From NCBI RefSeq assembly GCF_029784155.1, contig NC_073691.1, positions 63,046,822-63,110,821 of the forward strand: DNA of 64,000 nucleotides. Reading direction: 5' to 3'. Below the pieces are notes generated by a model, which was not told where the DNA came from, searched no databases, and was given only the letters and a program-made list of their open reading frames with translations. Numbering within the stretch: the first letter of the stretch is position 1; every line of letters starts with the position of its first letter. Position numbers and translations under genes: made by a program. This document shows positions 32,641 to 44,960 of this stretch, in pieces. The DNA is from Uranotaenia lowii (taxonomy: Eukaryota > Arthropoda > Insecta > Diptera > Culicidae).

Positions 32641-34562
32641 GGATTCATTTGTTTATTTATTGTTCATCAACAGATCACATATTGATCCAAATGATAAGTT
32701 AAAAATTGAAGACAAACTACAATTACACGGAATTCATCCTACACTATACTTAAAGCACTAAGGATTCTTCTTCGGAATAATTTCCTGGAAACGTTCGAAT
32801 CAAAAAGATCGGAGAGCTGAAGATCACGATTCCTCAGGCCTCGAGAACGTACGCTGAGTTGGAGTGCTTCTAACAGTGCGGGGCAGTCGAAAGCAGATCG
32901 GCGTCGATAGAGGCCCGTGTTGCGGTCCGGCAGGCCTGCAGCGTGTCGATGTCGATTAGGCGGTAGCGAATTTCGTAGCTGGGAAGTTGGAACGGGTCTT
33001 GCAAGGTCAGGTTCCTGAGAGCGAAACGTAAAAAAGGCCTCTGGATGACCTCGATACGCTCCGAGCCATTTTGGTAGTAGGGGCACCATACAGCCGAGGC
33101 ATATTCGAGGGACGATCGAACCAAGTTGCAATAAAGACTATTGAGACAATAAATATCCTTAAAGTTTTTTGTCATGCGGAATAGAAGACCCAGGCATTTG
33201 GAAACTTTATCAATGATGTAATCTAGAAATCTAGCCGTTTGTCCAGGATAACACCAAGGTCTTTCACATGCTCAACTCGTGCATCCGCCTCATATCCAAG
33301 AAAATAATCAGCCGACAGCGGGAGCCGCTTGCGTGAAAATGAAACTACCGTGCATTTGTAGCGATTCAAGGGAAGGCATCACACCAGGCGGCGAAGATAC
33401 TAAACTGGTTCTGCAAGACGTTCGCATCTTCGGGGCCGTTGATAAGTTGAAACAATTTCAAGTCGTCGGCATACATCAGTTTTGGTCCATCGAGAAGCAA
33501 CAGCACGTCGTTGAAGTAGATCAGGAATATTATGGGTCCTAGGTGGCTGCCTTGAGGTACTCCAGAAGAGTCAGGGAATTGATTGGAAAATTATTCACCA
33601 GTTCGTACGATAAGTTTCCGTCTTATCAGATAGCTGTGGAACCATTCCAGTAGAGCCGCAAATACCTTGTGGTTTACCTTGTCGAAAGCCGCGAACAGGT
33701 CGGTGTAGATGACGTCAGTTTGAGATCCTCTGGCAGAGCTGTCTTGCACGGAAGAGGTTTGTTGCCGTTGAATGCATGAATCCATGTTGTTCGTTAGAGA
33801 AATAAAATTTGCAATACGAGAAAAATGGATCGTATACAACCAGCTCAAACAGTTTGGCAATCGCACATAAGGCAGAGATACCGCGATAGTTGTTAACATT
33901 ATTCCTGTCACATTTTTATTTGTCGGAAACATGAAAGCCTCTTTCCGAATGAAAGAGAACGAGGTTTCCGTGAGCGATGCTTGGAAGATTCGTTTTAAAG
34001 AAGTCAGCATATGTGGTATATATCGCTTAAGGAAAGTTGCTGCATAGAAACTGGATTTCAACTTCGCAGTCGTCTTCAAGATGGTATCGTCATCGATTAC
34101 GATGTGATGAAAGGAAGTACTCTGACGTGGGATGTTACTAGCCGCAAAAGTCAACCTGCCCGAAGATATTGAACCAGAATCAAAAGAACTACTGAATTTG
34201 TCAGTGAAAAGGTTACAAATATCACGGTCCGAAGTTGCCGACTTGTCTTCCAAACCATGTAGGACGGTAAGACGGATTCTTTTCGTTGGTCCTTAATGTA
34301 CTTCCAAAACGATTTGGGTCTAGTTTTAAAACTACGCTGTATCCGGATAAGGTAGCCCTGGTAACAACGCGTGCATGCTTTTTTATAAACTGAGTTAATT
34401 TTGCGATATTGGTTTTTGGCGTGAAGAGACTTGTGCCTCATATAGTAGCGGAGGGCTTTGTTGTTGGGAGCTTTCATTTGTCGCAACTCTTTCGTGATCC
34501 AGGGAGTTCGTAGGTGAGTGGCTGCTGAGCGTTTTGGTACGTGATGATCGATGATCGATGAT

Positions 34563-35100
34563 GTAGTTGAGTGATATGAGAGAACTTCAAAGCAGCCGCG
34601 TTTGGGTCGGAAGATTCGAGTTCAGAATCTCAGTCGATGGCGTCAAGCGTGTAACAATCCCTTGTGTTACGCCCGCTCAGTCACAAGGACTCTCACTCAG
34701 GGTCGGCTTGCAAGAACAATAACAAGAACTGTAATGATTTTGGCCAAATGCAAATCATTGTATTTAAATGTCGAGACTGTTAATTTGGCACTTTCCCTAG
34801 TTCCCTAACTGTCCTTAGTTCCCTATTCTCAAATTTTTACAGAGGTACTTACGAAACCTACGGTGTGTGGTGTGACGTGTCCAACGATGTTCGCTCCGCT
34901 TCTAGGATCCGTCTTCTAGCCAAGCCACCGTGCTCGTGGCCACCCAGGGAACCGTGCTTGGATCGTCGTTCGTACCAATCCTGGAAACCGCTCTACCGTC
35001 TTGTACCGTGGGAGCAGTTCCCGCCCGTAATTAACACTAGCTGGCCCAGGGATGTTGCGGAAAATCCTTCCGTTCAACGATTGCCTTCCTCCTTAACCAG
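34563..35100. repeat. Unassigned insertion with a shared 68-bp motif
   Basis: The LINE frame is lost between the VPKR...WITKEL block and the endonuclease end. 34565-34632 matches 61466-61532 almost exactly (GAGAACTTCAAAGCAGCCGC and on). A TGTTACGCC...TTAACA stretch (34664-35036) could be a solo LTR, but no duplication flanks it. Confidence 0.4.
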
Positions 35101-35523
35101 AAACCACGACCATGTGAACGGTCACAAGCGTTTGTGAAATAGCGACAAAATCAGCGTTCTTGAAATCGAAAAACAGGGACGCCGGCTTGTTGATAGGAGA
35201 CACAACTTCAGAAATTTCAAGTGAAAGCAACAGTGCCGGGTGATGAGGAACAGGCTTAACCAGAGGCGCAGGAGCTAGTTCAATCGTAGCCAATTGGGAT
35301 CCGTCGTTAACAAAACAACCTTCAAGCAAGCGTCTATTCTCATTCTCGACGCTGTTAATTTGGCGGAGAGTTGCTGTTGAGTTGAGTTAGTCGAGATTCA
35401 AACTGGAGGGTGTAGTAAATGAGGATCTCGCTGGATCAGCATACACAAAACCGCACTGGAAGGAACACCATTCAAGTCCGAGCAGGTTGAAGTCGCCAAT
35501 AATGAGAATGTCGTCCTCAAGAA

Positions 35524-36086
35524 TCCTCAAGATCTGGGCGTTATCCTAGACCATCGGCTGGAGTTTAAGACTCATACGAATTACATCGTCGATAAAGCGT
35601 CTAGAAGTTTTGGCTTCTTATTTCGCGTAACAAAGGAGTTTAGAGATGTGTACTGCCTAAAAAGTCTGTAGTGCAGCATAGTTCGCTCAACGCTTGAATA
35701 TGCATCTGCAGTTTGGTGCCCATTTTACCAGAACGGAGCTGAACGAATAGAGGCTATCCAGCGGCGTTTCATACGGTATGCCCTGCGACACACTGTTTAC
35801 CCAGTTACGAAAACCGTTGCCGCCTAATTGATTTAGAAAATCTACAGCTCTATGTTACCATCCGGCTGAATAACTACGGAACGAACAGCGCTCTAATTGG
35901 AATTTTGAGAACTTTCAACCGCTTCGCCTAGTACTTCGACTTCGACGCTTCCAGGGCTACTTTCCGAACAAAAATTTTAATGGTTTCGAGAACTGTATAG
36001 ATTTAACTAGTTTAAACTCATTATTTTATTAAGTTATCATTAGAATCAACATGTGATCCGTTGATGTTTTTACACAAATAAACAAA
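35524..36086 (+). mobile_element. 5'-truncated copy of the same LINE family, opposite orientation
   Basis: A plus-strand frame reads DLGVILDHRLEF, FRDVYCLKSL, RSTLEYASAVWCPFYQNGAERIEAIQRRF, homologous to the minus-strand copy at 33250-32900. It ends in a 3' UTR with AATAAACAAA. AAGAA flanks it (35519-35523 and 36087-36091). Taking it out restores the minus-strand endonuclease frame around CSLTVLEDDILIIGDFN. It is 563 bp, so heavily 5'-truncated. Confidence 0.85.
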
Positions 36087-36900
36087 AAGAACAGTGAGGG
36101 AACACAATTGAGAAAGGCCGCGGGAAGAAGACTCTGCGAAGGTCGCGCTTTTGGCACGATTATCCCGACGAAGAGCTTTCGAGTACCCAGATCGATACGG
36201 ATCCAAACTAATTCCTGATCGTTCTATGACTCGTCGTCGATTGGAGTTGCTGAAAGACCGGATCAGATGGCAATCAGAACTCCGCCGCCGGTGGATTTAG
36301 TACTGTTTTGAGGTCCTCGGTCACGCCAGAACACTGTGTAGTCGAAGCTTAAAACCTGACTAGTAAGGGTTCTGTCGTTCTGCCAGGTTTCGGTGAAAGC
36401 CACAATATCGTAGCTGGAGCATGAGGCGGGTAGCAGATACTCGTTGACGCAGGAGTTGATACCGCCAACATTCTGGTAATAGAGATTTAGTTGATCTCGT
36501 GACCTAGCAGACACACTGGATCGTCGTTCACTGGAACGGAAAAATCCATCACGAAGGGGAAGGTCGATGAAAGTTGAGTACTTGCCTGTCAGTGCAGGCT
36601 GGAGAACCTCATCGCCGCAATCGAACTCAGGGCCGGGACGACTGATGCCGCTGGCTGGAACCAGCGCGACTAAGTCGAAGGGCTCCGAGGTCTCCGTAAA
36701 ACCTGGATCGTTGCGTCCCAGTGAAGAAGCCCGTGAGGAAGCGAGGATTTGAGGATGCCCGTGAAAGACTAGATGATGTAGGTCGGAATGGTTGGAATCG
36801 GAAATGTCGTCACGCAAAGGAAAAGTTCCGAAACGAAAAATGTACTTGCCTGTTAGTGTAGGCTGGAGAACCTCATCGCCACAATCGAACTCAGGGCCGG

Positions 36901-39860
36901 GGATCCACAGATGAAATTGATCTTACAAGATTCCGCTGCAATTTGTCTTGACCAATTTTACCACTTTTACAGTGCGTACAGACCGTGGCCTTCCAATACC
37001 GGGATCCCGTGGACATGGTCCATCAATTAAAAAACGTTTCACCCGGTAAATAAGCAGTCGCTAGGGCATCCTACAGCACCGCAATTTGCTTAAGAGATTT
37101 TTGAGCGACAAGCAAACTGGTCTTTCTCTCTTTTGTCACAAGGCTTTGTGTACATCTTGCCGATATTGCGTATACTGTACAACTGCAATATTTACGTTAG
37201 TTGACAGATGAAGATCAGAGCTAATATACCCACAAAAAATATCCAAAAAATTCGTCATAAACAATCCAAAAAAGACCCCTAGAAATTTTCGCATGTCAGC
37301 ATTCGCTTAAGAATGCTGACAAGTATTGTTTTATGATATGATTGGTCGTCCATTCCAGATTTTCTTCGATATATCCGGGCTTGCCGATAAATTTAATAAT
37401 GAATTCGAAATTAATCAAATCTGGTCAGGATGCGCAGGTGTTGTTAAAAACTTCTCGGATTTTCGCGGGTTTATTCACATTATTTGCTAAATCAGTAGTT
37501 CAGTATTGGCATAATAAAATAACTCATGGGACTTATAAAAACAAAGAAAAAAAATTAGATCTTGAAAAACAAATTTAAAGATCAAGTTTCACTAATTAAG
37601 ATGAAATCATCTTTGGGGATTTTTTCTATTATCTGACGGGTTTGAGTCGGGGGTCTACATATAAAAATACTAAATTTTCAATTTTGAGGAAAATTTAAAG
37701 ACCCCTGGCGCAAATTTACAGATAATAAAAAAAATCCTCCTTGGTACTATAATTCGAAACTCCAGTTTCAGTTCTCATTTAAAAATGTTAAAATTGATCT
37801 AAAATAATGCCTACAAAAAAATCAAATAAAACACGGGATCAGCTAGTTATGAAATAAAAAATTGTTATGAAAATGATCTTGAAATTACCAGCTTTTCAAT
37901 AAACTCACCGAAAGTGGAGAAGGTTTTAAAAAACTGGAAATCTTGGCATTTTAGGATTTTAAAGAGATGTGGATTTTTTTGTACCGTCCATTGTATATTG
38001 ATTGGAAACATGAAATGTAACTAAGAAAACCTCAATCGAAAACGCTCACTGAAGAAGATAGTATATAGCTATCGAAATACCGGTATCTGAACTTTTATTA
38101 TACCGTGGTTGAATTGAAGGGTTGTTTTGATTCAGAAGAAAATCTTAACTACAAATGTTTTATCATTCCTGACACCTATTGGACAGCCTCTGTTAGTTTT
38201 CAGAATCAAAAAGAATTCTGAAAACTTCACGGATTCAAAATCTTTATCAAAGAACGGCAGAGGTCAACGCGCTTTCGTTATCTTAATGTGTCGATAATCA
38301 TTAGTATGTGAAATTTTATGATCACCATAGGCAGAGATGAGTCTCTCAGCCGGGCGTTTTATGGACCTTTCCAGCCTGAAGATTTCGTTAACTATTTTCG
38401 CCCAAAAATGGCTTTGCCGGGTGTCCAATTCGTCAACGAACGTCGACGATGGGCCATAATTCATCCGGTTCTATTCTCACCTACTAAACCGAGTAACAAG
38501 TTTGTGGCTAGGTTAGACACGCGGAAATCAGCTTCCGTGGCTTTGGAGCGACCGGGTTATACGATATTCCACGGTTATTGATTCTGTCTATTTGCATTGA
38601 AAAAGCGTGTTCACATTCGTTGAATATGTCGGTAGGTATCTGCAAACCGCTCGTATCCAAAGCTGATTAAGTATAACGATTCGCTTCGCTTTTTTTCTTC
38701 TCTAGTTTGCTTTTGTTGAACTCTCAGCTGCATATTAGATGAATGGCAGTAAATCAGTTCTGACATGGTCACACCTCGATTTGCTCGGTCTCGAATAATC
38801 GTGGTTCTTGAAGATGTTCATCTGACCAACTGTTCTTGAAGCTTGTCGAAAAAAAGTCATCTCAGAACGTTCCTGTTCGAGCAACCACAGAACAACATCG
38901 GGTGAAGAATTATGCTGATGTTGACCTCGGGTTAATGATGATTTGATTTGCATGTTGAGAAATTAAGATGTTAATTTAATTTAGTTTTATTTTAAATTCT
39001 TAGATAGGACAATTTTTCCTGATAACTTACCTTCTGAAGAAGTTTTACTTTTTGGTTCAACTAAAATATCCTAACCTTTTAAGGTTGGAAATTTATGGAA
39101 AGTTCAATAAATTATTAGTGACAATTAAAATTTTAACTCAACCATAAATTAAGTGAGAAATTATCAGCGTTGAGCTGTTTTCGCTCCAAATTATTGTTTC
39201 TTGGCTATACAATTCTGAAGAAGCATTTCATACTTATGTTGAATGATTCGTTTCGAAAAATATTTGAGAAACTTGTAAATTTCGTGGACGGCTGACTTTT
39301 AACCCTTCATTTCATGATTTTTTTTAATATTTCCTTAAAAATCATTTTAAACATTTGGAAATGATGAGTACATCAAGAAAAAAATTAAAATAAAATACGA
39401 TTTTTCCCTTTTTCTTTACATTTATTGTTGCAAATTTGTTACTCTATGAAACTAAGGATTAAGATTAACTGAATTTGAAAATTTTCATCTACATTTCTTA
39501 AAAAAAACATTTTTGATGAAATTATTTTATCGGCTATATCGGTGAAATTTATATTCTTCGAGAAAGAATATTTAAGAATTGAAAGATTATAGACGGATAG
39601 AAGATTAGAATAAGATAAAAGATGTTGAAATTGAGCGGAAGGGTAATTTTAATTTGAAAACTTTTCATCACATTTCATCGATTTGTTCCTCACATTTTTG
39701 ATTTTAGAAGAAGACTGCCAACGTACACTAAAATCTTTTTTGCGCGGAGGATACGTATTGGGCAAACGTGTAAAATCTAATATGGCAGTTTACACATTAC
39801 TTTTAAAACTTTCAATGACCGAATATCACATGAAACTCTCTCAATATGGTTTAAGGACTT
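36901..39860. other. AT-rich, old repeats only
   Basis: 37360-37500 resembles 10555-10690, and 37690-37725 resembles 9897-9935, so the same unnamed repeat family occurs twice. No gene found; 38318-38581 is open but shows no domain. Confidence 0.5.
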
Positions 39861-39989
39861 CAACAAGTTGACACTTTAGTACCATTGGACCCTGGTTAGC
39901 TTCAAGCTTCAAGTCAAAGAAATATTGGCAAATTTGGAACCTTGTCGCAGAATAATTCCTCAATGTTCCTGAAACCGTCTAACACAAAC

Positions 39990-40794
39990 GAGGTTATTTT
40001 ACAAATAAAAGAGCTTGATTCGAAAAAAAAGTTGTGGCTCTGATGAAATTCCAGCATATTTTGTTTAAATGCACCATGAGCTCTTCGCAAACATTTTGAA
40101 TGATGTTTTTCACGAAATGGTCATAACTGGATCCTACCCCAATTACCTGAAAATGGCAAAAGTTATTCCAGTATACAAAACTGGCTGTAAATCTGATGTG
40201 AACAACTACCGACCGATATCTGTTTTATCAGTTTTAAGTGAAATTCTGGAAAAAATGCTAGCTTCTAGGCTGCTAGATTTTCTTAAAGTTCACAGAATTT
40301 TATACACTCATCAATACGGGTTCAGAAGTGGCTCGAGTACATTGACGGCAGCATGTGAGCTAGTGGATGAAATCCTACTGGATATAGATGCTAAAAAGAC
40401 TGTTGGTATCCTTTATTTGGATCTGAAAAAGGCCTTCGACACAATTGATCACTCTGTGTTACTGGATAAATTACATATTTATGGAATCAGAGGAACAGCT
40501 AATAAACTATTTCAAGATTACCTAAGCGGACGGGAACAATATGTTGCAGTCAACGGAAAAAAGAGTGTGCATCTGCCTCTGACAGTTGGCGTACCACAAG
40601 GGAGTAATCTGGGACCTTTGCTTTTTCTTCTGTATATAAATGACCTACCAAAGCTAGGCCTGAAGGGGAAACCACGACTCTTCGCAGACGACACGTCCTT
40701 GTTGTACACCACGAATGATCCAAGCGAAATCGTTGCTCAGATGAAGCTAGATCTACAACTGCTCCAGGATTATTTTTTGGAAAATTTGCTGTCT
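39990..40794 (+). pseudogene. L2/CR1-like LINE reverse transcriptase, 5' part
   Basis: A 242-codon frame (40069-40797) with RT blocks in order: KVIPVYKTGCK, NNYRPISVLSVLSEILEK, QYGFRSGSST, LYLDLKKAFDTIDH, VPQGSNLGPLLFLLYINDLP and the catalytic FADDTSLLY (about 40680). A one-base loss near 40794 stops the frame just before LNLSKTK; the frame is picked up again in the duplicate at 43315. Endonuclease is missing upstream. Confidence 0.9.
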
Positions 40795-40887
40795 TAAATC
40801 TTTCCAAAACAAAATAAACAATTTTCAACTCTCGGAGGTCGCCTCAAATTCAACATAGGAATGAGCTGATAGTACAATCCACAACTA
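40795..40887 (+). repeat. Left half of a 122-bp target-site duplication
   Basis: 40795-40887 plus 41918-41946 equals 43315-43436 with about two differences. It codes the LNLSKTK... part of the L2-like RT. Confidence 0.85.
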
Positions 40888-41915
40888 CACCCATAGAAGA
40901 GGTTGCAAAAATCCAATGCCTATTTAGCACATCTCTGTGCCGATAATGCGCTGAAATGTGCACTGTGCCGAAGATGATATGTTTGAAAAACCGTAACTGG
41001 CATAAGGACTCGCCTCCCAACTAAAATGATGCATGACCACTACATTCAAGCAAAACAAGAAAAACATTTTATGGGATTTCGTTCCTATTGGATAATTCAT
41101 CCCAGAAACAAGAAAATAAAATCATAAACCACAGCGCCCGTAGGGAGAATCGAACTCAAATCACCACCCAAATGGTCTTGGCAGACCGACATCTTAACCA
41201 GTGTACTATATGAGCTTCATGCAGGAAGAGGGATATTTGTCATAGGCATTCTGCCACCGATCAATCACAAAAGAAACGCACGACAGTGGCTTCCCGGCGT
41301 TTGGCCTCCTTTCAAGGTATTCATTTGTCTTGCGATGGAAACGGGAAAGGGAACTGGAGTGGATGAAACGGGAAACCCATTGAATGAGAACTGTGCTTTG
41401 CTTACTGCCTGCTATTACATACACACGCTACATATACACAGCTGCTAAAGCCGGGCAGCTTGGCCGGTGCTTGTTTGCCGGTGAATTGAAGGAATATATT
41501 CTTGTTGCTTTTGCTACATACACACGCACAGCTTAGCCGTGGTTGAAGGAATGTTTTTTTTTGTTGTTGCTTTTACTGCATACACACGCACAGCTCGGCC
41601 GTGGTTGTTTGCGGGATTGAATTAGAAGGATGTTTTTGTTGTTGCTTTTGCTACATTCACACGCACAGTGCTCGGTTCGCTGGCTGCCTGGTGTTGGCCG
41701 GTATTTATTTCCATCCTTCTTCGTCTTGTGATGCGATAGGGAGGGACGTGAAAGCGTTTTTATTTTGTTTCTTTCAGACATACGCAATTCGGTTAACTTG
41801 GGAGATTAATGCCGGTGGGAGCAAATCGAATCAGCACCGATCGCGTTATCTTCTTGTACCAATGATGCTATGTAATTGACTACACGCCATTGGCACAGAG
41901 GCTGAATTTTGGGTG
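40888..41915. mobile_element. TA-flanked DNA element, 1028 bp
   Basis: Inserted in the left copy of the 122-bp duplication: CAAC-TA, then CACCCAT... to ...TTTTGGGTG, then TA-TAGAAAAAGC, so the TA is duplicated. The right copy of the duplication gives the empty site. Inverted ends are short (CACCCA/TGGGTG) with looser inner similarity. No transposase; a tRNA-like SINE head lies within (41135-41215). Confidence 0.8.
41135..41215 (-). repeat. tRNA-like (SINE head) sequence
   Basis: Minus strand: TAGTACACTGGTTAAGATG as A box, GAGTTCGATTCTCC as B box, about 45 bp apart. The CTGCCAA loop could present GCC (Gly), but the acceptor stem does not pair. It is inside the TA-flanked element. Confidence 0.6.
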
Positions 41916-41946
41916 TATAGAAAAAGCGCAGAGTTACAAATATCTT

Positions 41947-43314
41947 TTTTTTAATACTTTAATTCTTTATTCTTTAAAATCACAATATTTCTTACAATCT
42001 AAACAAATTCATACAACAATGTTTCTTGCTTCAAGGCTATTGTTCTTCTAAACCATTTTATTATTTGAAAGCTACCTTCACTCTTTCAACAAATTTCAAT
42101 AAAAATCTATTAGAACCATTGAAACATTATCAAGTGTGAAAAAGAAACCTATCATGAATGCACTTATTTACTTCTTGAACGAATGAAATTAGCCGGCATA
42201 ACATTAGGTACTGTTGCTACCATATTCAGCGTCCCTTTTTTAGCTCTACGCGTACGCCTTAAAATCAGCTGATTGGAGCTATCTTCATCAGTAGCGGTTT
42301 CCGAAGGGAGAGATTGATGCCGTTTTACCCCACTCTCCTTTTGGACCTCTTCTACATCTTCTTCCATCCGTTCATGTCCTGCAAAACCTCTGAGCACCTT
42401 GGTGAAACTGCTAATCGTCTTTTAAGATTTAGTCTGTCGCTTGTCTAATTTTGTTGATGTCGAGTTGCAAATTTCCGTTTGCACCTCCGGTTCAGTTCTT
42501 TTGATAACAGGAGATTGAACCTCTCCAGAGTAGCTCACTCTAGTTTGCTGCTCTAAATACCCTGCTAGCAGAACTAGCTGGGAGAACCACGCCGTCGAAT
42601 TGGTGAACATCTTTATCTGCTTGTGTTCTTCTGTTTCTACTTTGCGGGCAGGAAGCCTTTAGGTGGCCCTCTTGCTTACAAAGATAGCACTTTTGTTTGA
42701 GCCCCTCGTAGTAAACTCTCCCTTTACGATTACAAAATAACAAATAACTTGGGATCTCACTAGTCATTTCCATGAATACACCTCTTATACCAGTAAACAG
42801 GTCCAACTCCAGTTCTGCTGGAAATTTTTCCTTTACCAGCCGTTTTACCCTGCCATACTTTCCCAATACAGCTGCTATATTTGCATCCGGAATTTCCGGA
42901 GGCAAATCAAAAACTCTGACATACCGGGTAAAGCAACTTGCTATTGTCATTATAACATTCACCGTTGTTCACTTCGAATACCTAAACTGAAGAGTCTCCG
43001 CATTCTGTGCAATTACATACATCCTTCATGGCCTCATTAGTTCTAAACTTTATGAACAGGTGCTTCTCCTCGGCCACCTTGTAAGAGGTTTCCATTTGTG
43101 ACCTGTCCGCATCTAAATCCTTAATAAATCGAGCCGTTTCTACCAAAGTTGGACTGAGAGCACCATCTGGGAACCTAAAGGTTATTGTATTCTTCAACAG
43201 CTCGTCGGCCATTTTAAAAAAACACTCACTGCTGGAACTCTGAAATTTTCACTTATGAAGCTTGAATCGAAATACATCTGTCCTCTACGAAGTCTGATCG
43301 TCAACTGATGTCTT
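41947..43314 (-). mobile_element. ORF1-only non-LTR retrotransposon, 1.37 kb
   Basis: On the minus strand: about 100 bp 5' UTR, an ORF1 remnant (43212-42164), about 215 bp 3' UTR and an A-tail (T-run at 41945-41952 on plus). It has both 5' end and tail but no endonuclease or RT. It is flanked by a 122-bp direct repeat of L2-like sequence. Same plan as the 12729-19551 element. Confidence 0.82.
42164..43212 (-). pseudogene. LINE ORF1 (RRM-like + CCHC), few breaks
   Basis: Starts with MADELLKNTITFRF at 43212; a first stop near 42982 is followed in another frame by 42962-42540, with YVRVFDLPPEIPDANI, YGRVKRLVKEKF, IRGVFMEM and a zinc knuckle CYLCKQEGHLKASC at about 42690. The C-terminal basic part continues in other frames to 42164. 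Homologous to 18420-19291. Role: RNA binding and ribonucleoprotein assembly for retrotransposition. Two or three frameshifts inactivate it. Confidence 0.85.
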
Positions 43315-44043
43315 TAAATCTTTCCAAAACAAAATACACAATTTTCAACTCTCGGAGGTCGCCTCAAATTCAACCTAGGAATGAGCTGATAGTACAATCC
43401 ACAACTATAGAAAAAGCGCAGAGTTACAAATATCTTGGACTGTCCATTGATGCCGATCTTAAATGGACAACCCATATCGAAAACATTAAAAAGGAAATAA
43501 CTAAGCTCAACATGTGGCCTTCTCTGGAGGATAAAAAAATACATTCCCATGAAGCAACGTTTATCAATGTACCATGCTTTTGTTCAATCAAAACTTCAGT
43601 ACATGGTAGCAACTTGGGGAAGTGCCAGCAAAAGCGCATTGAAGCCGCTGCAAGCCGTACAGAATAGGTGCTTGAAAATAGTATTTTGAAAACCGCGATT
43701 ATACCCAACAAACGACTTGTATCGAGAATCTCCGCCGTCAGTTTTTCCTGTCGAAGCCCTGCGAGAACTACAAGTTCTTATACAAATGAAAAACTTCCTC
43801 CAGAACCCCCAGACTCACCGGAATCTGCAAATCCCTCTCGCAATCCATAGGTATGGCACTCGAAGACCCAACTACTTGTCGACACGTCGAATGAACACTG
43901 AAAGGGGAAAAGCTACCTTCTCATATTACGGTAGCCAAATGTTTAACGCTCTACCATCGCACGTACGACTTGAGAACAACCTTACGAAGTTTAAGCTTAA
44001 GCTCAAAACTTTTATAAGAAGTAATCTAAATCTACATTTATAA
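43315..44043 (+). pseudogene. L2/CR1-like LINE reverse transcriptase, 3' part
   Basis: Begins with LNLSKTKYTIFNSRR, AQSYKYLGLSIDADLKW (to 43475), then after a frameshift a C-terminal block YGTRRPNYLSTRRMNTERGKATFSYYGSQMFNALPSHVR ending at 44043, a typical L2/CR1 C-terminus. Its first 122 bp (43315-43436) are the right copy of the target-site duplication. Confidence 0.88.
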
Positions 44044-44960
44044 AAACTTAATGTCGCCTAATCTGGAGAAACTGGAAGTCTACTGCACCCTCTAAACAGA
44101 TATTCAAATCTCACTGAGGGTGCAAAATCGTCCTAAAAATCTCATCATATGTCCACCGCCACCATTAGCCTAGTGAACTGGCAACAAAACACAGACTTCC
44201 GACAATCTAGTACTTCACTTTACTCTGTCGGAAGTAAAATTTAGTGCTGGCGCTATTATAAATGTCTATACCGAAGTGATAAATTATAATCTATTTTACA
44301 GTTTTAAGATGAAAAACATCCTCAATATCATGAAGTTTTAAAGTTTCGCTTGATCGAGAACCCAAAATTTAAGGATAATTTTTTTTCGATTTACATACTC
44401 TATTTATTTTTCGGTAGCAAAAATATAGCTTGCGCTGACGATCGCCCCGTGGTAAATTATATACCGTTGAATAGGTGAAAGCCTTATCAAGATGATATGT
44501 ATGCAACTTCACCATAAAACATCAGTTTTAGTATTAATACAACAAACCTAGAGAAATTTCGGAGCCCATACTTGATTTAAACAAAAATATTCATGAATAA
44601 TTGCAAAATATTCAATTCTAAGCTCAAACCCCGTTTTGGTAATCATGAAAAAAATAGCAAACTTTGAAAAAACCAACACGATTTGGCTAAACACATTTTA
44701 CGAGAAAACAGTTTATTCATCTCTTACCTTACAATTAGAACTATTTTATTAAAAATACTAACTATAGGGTAATCCATGATGCCGAAGCACGATTTTGATG
44801 CAACCCTTCTCATTCCGGATGACGTTGAAACAGCTGATTCCTGCTGGTTGTTGTTGTTCACAATTTAACTTAAAACTCTGTGTTCGTAAGCTCCACTTTT
44901 CATTATTTTAGCGAAAATGAGCAGAATTTCCAAAAAAAAAAAGTGCAAAACAAATGGTGT
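44044..44960. other. AT-rich, no gene
   Basis: The first 200 bp may be the L2-like 3' UTR. Nothing else recognised. Confidence 0.5.

Larger units (their letters stand above)
32645..36900 (-). pseudogene. Jockey/CR1-like LINE ORF2, mosaic copy
   Basis: Read on the minus strand: endonuclease start at 36500 (LYYQNVGGIN, then FTETW at 36390), further endonuclease at 35510-35460 (IIGDFNLLGLEW) and 35330-35110 (CCFVND-like, DFKNADFVAISQTL); linker WITKELRQMK at 34490; RT fingers 34250-33960; YTDLFAAFDKVNH at about 33700; VPQGSHLGP at about 33555; the catalytic YADDLKLF at about 33470; C-terminal RSSLEYASAVWCPYYQNG at 33120-33070; and a 3' end with AATAAA-like sequence near 32650. Frameshifts and stops are many. 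A same-family fragment (35524-36086, plus) and an unassigned segment (about 34563-35100) interrupt it. Confidence 0.85.

Noticed and set aside
34664..35036. Solo LTR (TGTTACGCC ... TTAACA)
   Set aside because: It has TG...CA ends, but no matching target-site duplication flanks it and no second copy is in the window.
41135..41215. Functional tRNA-Gly or class II tRNA gene
   Set aside because: The acceptor ends do not pair, and the sequence lies inside a DNA element; treated as SINE-derived.
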